Shown here piece after piece: positions 27,201 through 34,378 of a stretch of 64,000 nt of DNA (the first letter of the stretch is position 1; each line of letters opens with the position of its first letter). The position numbers and the translations under genes are program-made. This DNA comes from JBFIHF01 sp964411125 (GTDB taxonomy: Bacteria; Myxococcota_A; Bradymonadia; Bradymonadales; Bradymonadaceae). Below the pieces are notes generated by a model. The model was given only the letters and a program-made list of their open reading frames with translations, had not been told where the DNA came from and did no database searches. The stretch is taken from NCBI GenBank assembly GCA_964411125.1, contig CAYPJU010000002.1:62001-126000 (forward strand), read 5' to 3'.

Positions 27201-27510
27201 GGTTTGCCTCCCCGTCCTGACACGTCCCCGGGTCCGTGAGGCAGATCGCCGGCTCCGCAGAGTCGTCGCACTGGGTACCGTCTGCGGCACAGTCGACCCC
27301 CACGGTCCACCCGAAGCAACCTCGGTTGTCGGCCGAGCAAGCTTCGATCGACGAACCGTTGCAGCGGGTCTCGCCCGCCTCGCAGGGATTCGCACACGCG
27401 TTGGGGTCCTGTCGGCCCGGATCACCTTCCCCCAACGGGTCATCCGTCGCGCACGACGCGACTGAAACTGTGAACAAGAAACACGACAGCCATTTGCGCC
27501 AATCGGACAT
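24238..27510 (-). CDS. Large Cys-rich multidomain lipoprotein
   Basis: The 1090-residue product has a lipobox (VASC, Cys20). Residues about 35-330 hold repeated disulfide-rich units typical of myxobacterial surface proteins (CGSDxDC-like strings such as DVDCGGSRCVPC, CASGECDAGSC, ALRCNGGVQEMC). A beta-helix-like stretch (about 345-460) follows, then two similar ~100-residue modules starting SPTHPEGFQW and SSSHPDSTQW, a carboxypeptidase-regulatory-like domain (NVAGTVTDANGDPVRGATV, about 670-740) and a C-terminal propeller-like region (about 765-1090) with repeated blade strings like GVAFDGTDYHVSFV. A cell-surface adhesin or sensor is likely. ATG 27510 follows GAGAGG; GTG 27513 is adjacent. Confidence 0.85.
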   Translation of the reverse strand: MSDWRKWLSCFLFTVSVASCATDDPLGEGDPGRQDPNACANPCEAGETRCNGSSIEACSADNRGCFGWTVGVDCAADGTQCDDSAEPAICLTDPGTCQDGEANQDESDVDCGGSRCVPCAVGAICLAATDCSTNNCDLGVSNECVPADQETCTDGAKNGAETDVDCGGGVCPSCGAAADCAVDSDCASGECDAGSCTEPANNMGCNPGEARCAGNTVQSCDQNQWVETQICAQACNAGSCDDAVQCTAGEDRCFKNSVQTCNVTGSAWQHLDICEDDCMDGLCVGACDPTALRCNGGVQEMCGMDGQTWAQNENCALGCDHRVCIEDKLENKGVPMTLGGPHVYQGCVTVELGGSIEVPDGEVLEIWAKCLKVTDSSSIDLGAGSQFVFHAEETITNAGSITGGDRVRLDAYGALTNTGEVSSAVVELRGDVLTNASTATVNGSSAALLYGSAITNEGTFSGTESVMPPEALTSPTHPEGFQWNMSEDDVSIAWDKPFASAKGYYWNVNDGEVPTPSNGEFSSVENVTIPLDVFRAGVNRVQVVSVNADSTVGTVPVEFVIDFNVTAPVLSSSSHPDSTQWSSTDDVFIEWADAPSVDANSVTGYWYAWDHRGDTQPDETNGTFRNDEKILMNDQADGLWMFHIVSIDRLGRTSPEPSRYEVRVGASPGLGNVAGTVTDANGDPVRGATVLLNGGVYLAHTVASGDYTFRGQIPAAAFDWEIEVRAPGYTSMNDTLRMAPDMQKVLDFRLRPDNQPPDYRLGPEIELATGLSTRYTPPHVVAGRRGEVGWTTNGRAGVSTNFGVPLLTQNFNQGTSARNTVGFDGSRYFLAYSASCSYYECPAMRFWDQNHEPLGAPSFYDWRYTYAWSSFFDGTEHALLGLDSSRAYVAVVDPEADDVLVPEGELLDTGVSRDARLRTIFDGSSLAYAVPAHGQTSYTVHFGRLSKDGSVVQSDVEVGEDVDRSSWPGVAFDGTDYHVSFVDDDDDAYLARIDPAGSVSAPVKLAGLGTSSYHGVGLAFDGANLLVVYGENGDAVLEVRSPVDYTIVASFALGASIDNPQVTYDPRTGVAIVSYVGDSNALRMRMLRSW

Positions 27511-27721
27511 CACGGACCTCTCGAAAAAAAGTCGTCAACGTCGCGGACGGTAGCGCGGAGATGGCAGGAAACAATGGCGTACGCTGAACTTTCAGAACCT
27601 TTCAGCAGCGAAGGGCACCTGAATGAAAGCGTGGTGATCCCCGAGGCGTAAAGGCCCAACGGGTCACAGGAGGTTGCGGAAGATTGGAGAGCGTCTCACC
27701 CCCCCGTGGGGATGTCGGCAG

Positions 27722-28165
27722 TTATACGGCGCCCGAACCACTGGCGAGGGCGAGTCCGGCCAGCATGACGAGAAAATAGGGAGCCAGTTGGGCGGCGCCG
27801 GGATAGTCCTTCGTGATCCGAAGACCGAAGAAGAGCTGAAGAAAGGTGAGCCCCGCGAGGACGAACCCGATCGCCGCGACCTCGGGAATGCCGAACAAGA
27901 GAAGCAAGGCGCCCAGGGCGCATGCGGCGCCCGTCGCCGCTTCGAAGAGCGTGAGCAGCCCGACCATCGGCGTCACTGCGCCAGCGAACGGGGTGTCGGA
28001 AAACTTCTCGGTGATCCAGCCGATGTTGCCGCTCCAGTCGAGCACTTTGTCGAGCGCCGATTGGCCGAACAGGATACCGAGCAGCCCGGCGGCGAAGACC
28101 TGCGCGAGCAGCAGAAGCGGAGAGCAACCGGCGTCTTCGCCGCACAGGACGTCAAACCACTCCAT
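27722..28165 (-). CDS. DoxX-like membrane protein
   Basis: The 147-residue product has four transmembrane helices and resembles DoxX/DoxD-type small membrane proteins, which appear with oxidoreductases and thiol or quinone metabolism. Helix 1 carries LGILFGQSALDKVLDW, with the Gly-Gln-Ser-Ala-x-Asp/Lys pattern common in the family, and helix 3 has FEAATGAACALGALLL. Its start overlaps the hemL stop by 14 bp, so translational coupling to hemL is likely. Function is not clear. Confidence 0.75.
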   Translation of the reverse strand: MEWFDVLCGEDAGCSPLLLLAQVFAAGLLGILFGQSALDKVLDWSGNIGWITEKFSDTPFAGAVTPMVGLLTLFEAATGAACALGALLLLFGIPEVAAIGFVLAGLTFLQLFFGLRITKDYPGAAQLAPYFLVMLAGLALASGSGAV

Positions 28166-29444
28166 CGAAGACCTCCTCGAGAACCTCGCCGGCCGCCGCG
28201 ATCACCTCGTCCAGCATCTCCTCCGTATGAGCGATGGAGAGGAAACCTGCCTCGTACTGCGACGGAGCCAGATAGACCCCTCGCTCGAGCATGCCGTGGA
28301 AGAATCTGTTGAAGCGCATCAGGTCGCAGTTCGCGACGTCTTCGTGGCGCTGGACGGGACCTTCGTAGAAGAAGAGGCCGAACATCGAGCCGACGCGGTG
28401 CTGCGACAACGGGTAACCTTCGCTACGGATGATCTCGTACATCCCCGCTTCGAGGCGCTGACCAAGGGTCTCCAACCGTTCGTACGCAGCGTCGTCCAGC
28501 AGCTTGAGCGTCTCGATCCCGGCCGTGACTGCGACGGGGTTCCCCGACAAGGTGCCTGCTTGATAGATCGGCCCATCGGGAGCGACCTGTCGCATGTATT
28601 CTTCTTTTCCGCCGTATGCGGCGAGCGGGAACCCACCGCCGATGACCTTCCCGAAGCAGTACAAATCGGGTGTCACTCCGTAGACTTCGGCCGCCCCGCC
28701 CCGGGCTACGCGGAAGCCCGTCATCACTTCGTCGAAGATGAGGAGCGCTCCGTGGGCGTGACAGAGGTCCAGCAGCTCCTGCAGGTAGCCGTCGACCGGT
28801 GGGATGCACCCCGTGTTTCCACAGATCGGCTCCAGGATGACCGCGGCGACTTCCCCCTCGTTCGCCTCGAAGACCTCGGTAACGGACTCGATGTCGTTGA
28901 ACTTTGCCAGCAGGGTGTCCTTCGCCGTCCCTTTCGTCACGCCGGGCGAGTTAGGCGTCCCTAGAGTCAGCGCTCCGGATCCCGCCGCGATGAGGAACGA
29001 GTCCGCGTGACCGTGATAGCACCCCGTGAACTTGATGATCTTGTCGCGCCCCGTACACCCGCGCGCGACGCGGATCGCCGACATGCACGCCTCCGTCCCC
29101 GAGTTCACCAGCCGCAAGACGTCGACGCCCGGGACTCGCTCACACACGAGCTCGGCGAGCTCGATCTCGAGCCGTGTCGGTGCTCCGAACGAGCTTCCGC
29201 GAGCGATCGCCGCCTGACAAGCTTCGACGACCTGCGGATGCGCATGCCCGAGGATCGCGGGTCCCCAGGTCAGCACGAAGTCGATGTACCGGTTCCCATC
29301 GGCGTCGAAGACCAGCGGCCCCGACGCTCGCTCGATGAACGGCGGCGTTCCCCCCACCGATTTGAATGCGCGGACCGGAGAGTTCACACCTCCGGGCATC
29401 ACACGGGTCGCACGCTCCAACAACTCTTCGCTCGTCGAGAACAT
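28152..29444 (-). CDS. hemL: Glutamate-1-semialdehyde 2,1-aminomutase
   Basis: HemL is a PLP enzyme that moves the amino group within glutamate-1-semialdehyde to give 5-aminolevulinate. The 430-residue protein has SEELLERATRVMPGGVNSPVR at the N-terminus, NSGTEACMSAIRVAR for PLP phosphate binding (about 114-128), FTGCYHGHAD, the strand LLIFDEVMTGFR with Asp238, and Lys266 in FGKVIGGG as Schiff base. GGAGG precedes the ATG. It is separate from the two heme operons and is coupled to the DoxX-like gene. Confidence 0.97.
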   Translation of the reverse strand: MFSTSEELLERATRVMPGGVNSPVRAFKSVGGTPPFIERASGPLVFDADGNRYIDFVLTWGPAILGHAHPQVVEACQAAIARGSSFGAPTRLEIELAELVCERVPGVDVLRLVNSGTEACMSAIRVARGCTGRDKIIKFTGCYHGHADSFLIAAGSGALTLGTPNSPGVTKGTAKDTLLAKFNDIESVTEVFEANEGEVAAVILEPICGNTGCIPPVDGYLQELLDLCHAHGALLIFDEVMTGFRVARGGAAEVYGVTPDLYCFGKVIGGGFPLAAYGGKEEYMRQVAPDGPIYQAGTLSGNPVAVTAGIETLKLLDDAAYERLETLGQRLEAGMYEIIRSEGYPLSQHRVGSMFGLFFYEGPVQRHEDVANCDLMRFNRFFHGMLERGVYLAPSQYEAGFLSIAHTEEMLDEVIAAAGEVLEEVFDGVV

Positions 29445-29514
29445 TCAGGCCTCCAGACTGGGACGCGAACGTTCTACCGAGAGCGGCGGCCAGCGGAAAG
29501 CGGAACTTTGTCCG

Positions 29515-30168
29515 TCACTCGGTGAGCGGCGCCCCACAGGCCTTCAAGAGTTCGAGCTCCCCGTCGCAGTCCGACCCGGCGACGGTCCCGCCATCTTCAC
29601 CGTTCACGATACAACGGCAGTCTCCCCCGGTGTCGCACCGGACGCGGTACTGGTCGTCGTCGCACGTCAGTTCGATTTCACAGAAGTCGCTCCCACCACC
29701 CGTGGCGATGACGTCTGCGTTGCAGTCGGGGTTCTGCGAGGGAATGGGGGCCCCGCACTTCCGGAGCGTGTCGTAGCCGCAGAAACCATCGTCGTAGGCG
29801 AGCGACGCTTCGACTTGTCCATCGACGCTGCAGGTGCAGACGTTCGAATCTTCGTCACAGTCGACTTCGTATGTCACCCCGTCGCAGTCCACCGCGTTCT
29901 CGCAGAATCCGGGGCCTCCTCCACTCGGGCCGTCCAGGCATTCGACCGGGCCACCTTCACCGTCGTTCCCTCCGTCGTTCCCCGCGTCGTCATTCGCAGA
30001 ACCATCGCCTCCCATGTCGCCCGTAGAGTCCGGGTCGGGACCACTCGAGCTTTCCGCGTCGGAATCGCGGAAGAGCCCACCGTCTGACCCTCCGTCCTCC
30101 GAGACTTTCTCGAGCCCCGGGGTGCATCCGACGATCAGGCCAGCGACGACAACGTATCTCCATTTCAT
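29515..30168 (-). CDS. Cys-rich lipoprotein of unknown function
   Basis: The 217-residue product has a signal ending in LIVGC (Cys15), a Gly/Asp/Ser-rich linker (about 20-80) and two similar ~60-residue Cys-rich modules. Each has a core of the type FCENAVDCDGVTYEVDC / FCEIELTCDDDQYRVRC, then a short CTC/CRC strand and a final xxKCGAP. The two halves appear to be an internal duplication. It is predicted to sit on the outer-membrane surface. AAGGAGATG overlaps the start region at ATG 30168. Confidence 0.8.
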   Translation of the reverse strand: MKWRYVVVAGLIVGCTPGLEKVSEDGGSDGGLFRDSDAESSSGPDPDSTGDMGGDGSANDDAGNDGGNDGEGGPVECLDGPSGGGPGFCENAVDCDGVTYEVDCDEDSNVCTCSVDGQVEASLAYDDGFCGYDTLRKCGAPIPSQNPDCNADVIATGGGSDFCEIELTCDDDQYRVRCDTGGDCRCIVNGEDGGTVAGSDCDGELELLKACGAPLTE

Positions 30169-30498
30169 CTCATCTCCTTGACGCGGCGGTTCGAGCTTCG
30201 TCCCAACCTCGAGCAAATGGCGTACCAGCGTGCGCGAGCTGAGCGGTTCCCCCGCCGCGGGGCGCGACGGAGGGCCCCGCCCCCGGGTGCTGGGTCGAAC
30301 GGCGCGTCATTCATGTCGTACTCGCCGGCCTGCGGTGTCGGATTTTCGAGGGCCGTGCCCCGGTCGAGCCGAAGCAGTGGACAAAACCGGCCTCTCGGAA
30401 GCTCTCCGCGAGAGTGAATCAGGGCAGGAGTGGCACCCGCCGACGCTGGCTCGCCTTCTCTGCGCACTTCGGTCGGCGCACCCGCAACGGGCTCCCCT
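30169..30498. other. Intergenic region, 330 bp
   Basis: This GC-rich stretch lies upstream of the Cys-rich lipoprotein and downstream of the DUF790 gene. It holds a weak hairpin (CGGGGC with GCCCCG, 30258-30279). I see no convincing gene, tRNA or promoter. Confidence 0.4.
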
Positions 30499-31677
30499 TC
30501 ACGAACCGAGAGCTTCCGCGACGGCGGCGACCACCTTGGAGGGAATGATGACGCCCTTGTAGTAGACGACCGGAATGCCCTGCGCGTCGATTTTCTCGCG
30601 GTCCGCCTTGAGGCGCTCGGAAACGACGAGGACGAACGGAACGTCGATGGCGGAGAGCGCTTCGATCCGCCGACGCAGGTAGCCGGCGCGCCAGAAGCTG
30701 ACGATCTCGATGAACGCCTCGCGACCGTCCGCTGCTCGGGCGACGTAGTCGGCGACGAGGACTTCCCCGTCGGGGAGCTCGACGACGCTGCCGACTCGCT
30801 CGATATCGAACTCGAGCTCTTCGTTCGCACAGCGCTCTTCGAACCATTGTTCTTCGTCGGTCCGCCACTGTCCGCGAGGGCGATAGTGCGACACCATGCC
30901 ATCCTCGGCCGACAGCTCAAATTTTCGTTCCTTCCCCTTCCAGTCGATGTCCGCCTCCAACTCCCATGCGTCGAGGTGGATCAATGCAGGGAGGAAAACG
31001 GCCATCTGCAACCCGTACTTCCGACTCATCTTCAGCAGGGAAGCGGGGCCGTCGATCGTCACCTCGACCTCGTCCCCGTCACGTCGGACGCGATGCATCA
31101 GCCCGTGAAACTTCAGGGTGGAGAAGACGTACCGGAGCCGATCGGGGTTGGGTCGGGCGATTCGCACACGCATCTCCAGCGCCTTGAACAACACCGCCTG
31201 GGCGAGCGCCAGATTGTAGCGATGCACCAGCTCCTCTGGTTCGAGGGCGTCGAAGTCGACCAGGACCTGTCGTTCGTCGAGGTCCGCGTACATCCCCTCT
31301 TCGACCTCCGCCACCTCCAGACCGAGCTCGGCTGCCGCTGCCTGCAGTGCAGCCTCGCGGGTACTCGGCCCAGCCCCTCGAAACGCCGCTTCGAAAACCA
31401 CCCTCCGCAGATCGACGGGGTCGACCGCGCAGACCGTTTCGTAGGTGCTCCGGTCCTCGCAGAGTTTCGCCAGCCCTCGCCACAACACGAAGTCCGTTCC
31501 GTGCCCGACGATATCGTCGACCTCTGACGTGATCGCGCCCTTCGGTCCCCCCACCCCATCGCGAAACGCGGCCACCATTCGAGCCGCGCGCCCCACCGTC
31601 TCCTCGTCCACTGCGACGTACTGGCACTTCACGACACCACTTCGCACGCGCGCTCGGAGGAGATTACTGGTCAACAT
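30499..31677 (-). CDS. DUF790/Bax1-type nuclease
   Basis: The 392-residue product matches the DUF790 layout: N-terminal LLRARVRSGVVKCQYV, a helical middle, and a C-terminal nuclease-like domain with an acidic strand (GEVLVADY, about 304-311), then FIEIVSFWRAGYLRRR (about 322-337), the DUF790 EIVxFWxxxYLxxK hallmark. It ends PVVYYKGVIIPSKVV. In archaea, Bax1 is the endonuclease partner of the XPB helicase in DNA-lesion processing, and an XPB-type gene lies upstream on the same strand. ATG 31677 was picked because family members begin ML-x-S-x-LLR. No good ribosome site is visible. Confidence 0.8.
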   Translation of the reverse strand: MLTSNLLRARVRSGVVKCQYVAVDEETVGRAARMVAAFRDGVGGPKGAITSEVDDIVGHGTDFVLWRGLAKLCEDRSTYETVCAVDPVDLRRVVFEAAFRGAGPSTREAALQAAAAELGLEVAEVEEGMYADLDERQVLVDFDALEPEELVHRYNLALAQAVLFKALEMRVRIARPNPDRLRYVFSTLKFHGLMHRVRRDGDEVEVTIDGPASLLKMSRKYGLQMAVFLPALIHLDAWELEADIDWKGKERKFELSAEDGMVSHYRPRGQWRTDEEQWFEERCANEELEFDIERVGSVVELPDGEVLVADYVARAADGREAFIEIVSFWRAGYLRRRIEALSAIDVPFVLVVSERLKADREKIDAQGIPVVYYKGVIIPSKVVAAVAEALGS

Positions 31678-32118
31678 CGAGGAGGTCGGGGCTAGGGGCC
31701 GAACGAACCGGAGTCTAGCGCGCATGCCCGCCTCACCCAAGGGCCTGCACGGTTGGCACGTATCGGCGACGAACATCCCCCGCCTACGAGTGCCGACCCG
31801 ACCAACGGATACCGTCGATCGACCGCAGTGCCTTGTCGCGCGTCCGCGCCCCCTTCGACACCGCCGCCAACCGTGAAACCGGCCCGCCCGTGCGCTCGTC
31901 CGAAAAGTCCGACACCTCTATCGCCCGCGAAATCCGGGGGCCAGAAGCGCGTTCTCATCTTTTTTCGCAACGGAATTCGAAATCGGCCGATAACTAGGGT
32001 GGTCGCCGTGGAGTGTCGACCGGAGGACGAACCACCGTTCGCGCGCGGTGGCCTCGCACCCTTCGGAAGTCGCACGCGTCGGCCGCGCGGTGGACGAGAG
32101 CCCGGCTCTCGTCTGCGT

Positions 32119-32177
32119 CCTATCGGCGGCCTCGGTCGCCTGGGGGTGGGGGGAGGCGACCGATGGCCGCCGATAGG
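32119..32177. repeat. Large hairpin: 23-bp stem with G-rich loop
   Basis: The left arm 32119-32141 pairs with the right arm 32154-32177 over 23 bp, with a single unpaired T at 32164. The 12-nt loop reads GGGGGTGGGGGG on the plus strand. Such a stem cannot be expected by chance. A long inverted repeat with a G-tract loop could act in RNA folding, in DNA cruciform/quadruplex formation or as a protein-binding site. Confidence 0.85.
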
Positions 32178-32187
32178 CGGGCCCGCG

Positions 32188-32217
32188 GGGCGCGTGACCT
32201 TTCGAGGTCGCGCGCCC
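32188..32217. repeat. 13-bp hairpin with TTCG tetraloop
   Basis: GGGCGCGTGACCT and AGGTCGCGCGCCC flank TTCG. All 13 positions pair on the plus-strand transcript, with one G-U pair. UUCG loops are very stable. No T-run follows, so this may be a terminator of a type common in GC-rich genomes, or part of a folded RNA with the preceding hairpins. Confidence 0.75.
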
Positions 32218-32810
32218 TACAGGCCTGTTGAGAAGCAACATGAACGAACGCAGGTACAACGATTTCGAACCAGCAACCAGGAGGTGCCGATGACCAAAAA
32301 CCAGTGACGCGCCACGGCGAAGCCCACGCATTTCCGGGCTCGGCGCGTCGCGAGGGCTACGTCTCCAGTACGGCTCAGGCCCCCTGGCTTCGACAGCCCG
32401 ACACATGGTCCCCGGGACCGACCGAGGCTGCGGCACCGCGCGATGGTGCCGCCCCCGACGGCACGGCCGGAACCGACCGATCTCCCACGCCGACCCCGAC
32501 GCTCGAGGCCGACCATCACGGTCCGCCGCGGTTCGAGCTCGAAGGTCCACACCGTTGGGCGCGGTCCGAAAAACTTCGCGCGGGAAAATCGCCCCCCCGC
32601 GCAGGAGCACGACCCGATCGGCCCGCGGCGCGGGGGGGAAAGGACAGCTCTGTCGTTCCCGACCGACGAAGACGGCACCGCTCTGCCCGTCGTTACTCGG
32701 TGCTCGGGCTCTCCAGCGCTGACGGCGGCGGTGCGGTCGAGCGACGTGGGAAGGCGCGTCGCGCCATGGTTGGAAGCGAGCGGAACTGCAAGAAGCGACG
32801 CTCTCCAGCG

Positions 32811-34226
32811 CTAGCGATATGCGTCGTGATCACGCCGACGCTCGCTCTGAAACGACTCGACCGAGTCCAGGGTGACGAGCTCGTACAGGGTGGCACGTTT
32901 GTCTTTCGCCCGCCGAAGGATACGGCCGAGCCGTTGAACGTGTTCCCGGACCGAACCGGTGCCCGAAAGGATGATTGCGACGTTGGCCGAAGGGACGTCG
33001 ACTCCTTCGTTGAGGACTTTGCTGGTCATCACCACCCGGTACTCGCGGTTGGAGAACCGCTTCAAGACTTCGGTTCGCTCGGCAAGCGGGGTCTGGTGGG
33101 TGATGGTCGGGCAGAGGAACCGCTGGCTCATCTCGTAAACCGTCTCGTTGTCGTTGGCGAAGACGATGACCTGATCGTTCCAGTGCCTGGTCAGCAGCTC
33201 TTCGACGGCGGCGATCTTGTTGGCGTGCGCCAGCGCCAGCTTCTTCTGTCGATGGTAGGCGGCTAGCGCCGCCCTCCCCTCTTCGCTGCGGCTCGTCGCG
33301 GCGAGGAATCTCTGCCATCCGCCGCCGGACATCCGGATGCCCTGCGAGTCGACGAAGCCCCGATACTGACCGCGGGACTCTTCGTACGCAGCCCGGTCGG
33401 CGTCGGACATCTCGACCTCGACCGTGTGGACGTCGTATTCGCTGAGGATGTCCCCCGCGAGCTCCTTGATCCCCTGCCGGTGGACGATTGGCCCGACGAG
33501 GTCGAGGAACACCTTGTGCCGACCATCGTCGCGATCGGGCGTCGCGGTGAGCCCCAGGCGGAACGGCGCGATGCATTGCTCGGCCGCCTGCTTGTACATT
33601 TCGCCGGGGAGGTGGTGGACCTCGTCGAAGACGATCAGGCCGAATTTACCCCCGAGGCGTCCCATGTGGATCGCGGCCGAATCGTAGGTCGAGACGGTAA
33701 TCTCGCGGACGTCGTGCCTTCCGCCGCCGAGGGCCCCCACCTCCATGGAGAACGCTTTGGAGAGTCGGCGGATCCACTGGTCGACGAGGTCGAGCGTCGG
33801 TGCGACGACGAGGGTGGAACGACGAACCTCGTCGATGGCGAGTTCTGCGACGTAGCTCTTGCCGGCCCCGGTGGGCAGAACCACGACGCCGCGCTTTTCG
33901 CCGACGATCCAGTCATCGAGAGCGTGACGCTGGTGCTCGTAAGGTTCGAACTCGCGCAGGTGCGCGGACGACAGTTCCTCGAAGTTTCGTGCGAGGTCCA
34001 CGACGACGAGTCCGCTGCGCAGCAGCGACCCGACGAGGGCGCGGTAGGCGTGGGCCGGGCCCCGCGCGGCCCCGATGCGGTCGTCCCACACGAGCCCGTG
34101 TTGGCGGCAGACTTCGGCGTCGAGCCGATCCACGACGAGGGTCCCGCCGTCGAATCGAATCCGGACGAACTCGGCTCCGGGCGGAACCTCGTCATCGCGG
34201 CGTAGATAGGGCGTCTCTTTTGCCAT
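32811..34226 (-). CDS. Archaeal-type XPB-like DNA helicase (superfamily 2)
   Basis: The 471-residue protein has Walker A PTGAGKS (118-124), STYDSA (179-184), the Walker B box DEVHH (201-205), LTATP (226-230) directly followed by RDD where XPB proteins have the RED loop, THQTPLAERTEVLKRF, SKVLNEGVDVP (about 402-412) and motif VI QRLGRILRR (431-439). This order and spacing match short archaeal XPB. It would unwind or open DNA for lesion processing and pair with the DUF790 nuclease encoded downstream. ATG 34226 was picked on family start. A TTGTAA-N18-TTTATA promoter-like match sits just upstream (34272-34243). Confidence 0.88.
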   Translation of the reverse strand: MAKETPYLRRDDEVPPGAEFVRIRFDGGTLVVDRLDAEVCRQHGLVWDDRIGAARGPAHAYRALVGSLLRSGLVVVDLARNFEELSSAHLREFEPYEHQRHALDDWIVGEKRGVVVLPTGAGKSYVAELAIDEVRRSTLVVAPTLDLVDQWIRRLSKAFSMEVGALGGGRHDVREITVSTYDSAAIHMGRLGGKFGLIVFDEVHHLPGEMYKQAAEQCIAPFRLGLTATPDRDDGRHKVFLDLVGPIVHRQGIKELAGDILSEYDVHTVEVEMSDADRAAYEESRGQYRGFVDSQGIRMSGGGWQRFLAATSRSEEGRAALAAYHRQKKLALAHANKIAAVEELLTRHWNDQVIVFANDNETVYEMSQRFLCPTITHQTPLAERTEVLKRFSNREYRVVMTSKVLNEGVDVPSANVAIILSGTGSVREHVQRLGRILRRAKDKRATLYELVTLDSVESFQSERRRDHDAYR

Positions 34227-34378
34227 GCCAGAGGGCTTGGGGTATAAATTCGGGTGGGAACGTACCTTACAATGTGCGCTGAAACTGTCGCAACGGGCCG
34301 AGCGGAGGACCGCCCCGCCCCGAGAACTCCCAACCTCGATTCGATGGCCGACATCTTCGCGTACAGGAGACACACCCC

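Larger units (their letters stand above)
32032..32240. other. Array of five consecutive hairpins, candidate structured RNA or DNA element
   Basis: Inverted repeats in order: CCACCG/CGGTGG (32032-32051), CGAGAGC/GCTCTCG (32095-32111), the large hairpin 32119-32177, the 13-bp UUCG hairpin 32188-32217 and TGTTG/CAACA (32226-32240). Together they fill most of 210 bp. No known ncRNA class (RNase P, tmRNA, SRP, 6S) is matched by the motifs I looked for. Confidence 0.5.
31678..32810. other. 1.1-kb non-coding spacer rich in hairpins
   Basis: No reading frame here has protein-like composition; all show Arg/Pro/Ser-rich translations typical of noise in GC-rich DNA. It separates the XPB gene from the DUF790 gene, which are in the same orientation. 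Between about 32032 and 32240 five consecutive inverted repeats occur. On the plus strand, AGGAGG at 32279-32284 is followed by a five-codon frame (ATG 32291). The remainder (32310-32810) shows no structure I could establish by eye. Confidence 0.6.

Noticed and set aside
32221..32340. Possible tRNA or tmRNA (a GGTTCGAAATC string on the minus strand)
   Set aside because: The bases flanking the T-loop-like string cannot form a T stem, no acceptor stem is found, and the small frame does not resemble a tmRNA tag.
31692..32810. Several open frames of 100-320 codons on both strands in the XPB-Bax1 spacer
   Set aside because: The translations are Arg/Pro/Ser-rich with no domain, and none has a convincing ribosome site; treated as noise in GC-rich DNA.
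31900..32810. RNase P RNA, SRP RNA or 6S RNA
   Set aside because: The conserved strings I know (for example GAGGAAAGTCC and ACAGAA of RNase P) are absent on both strands.
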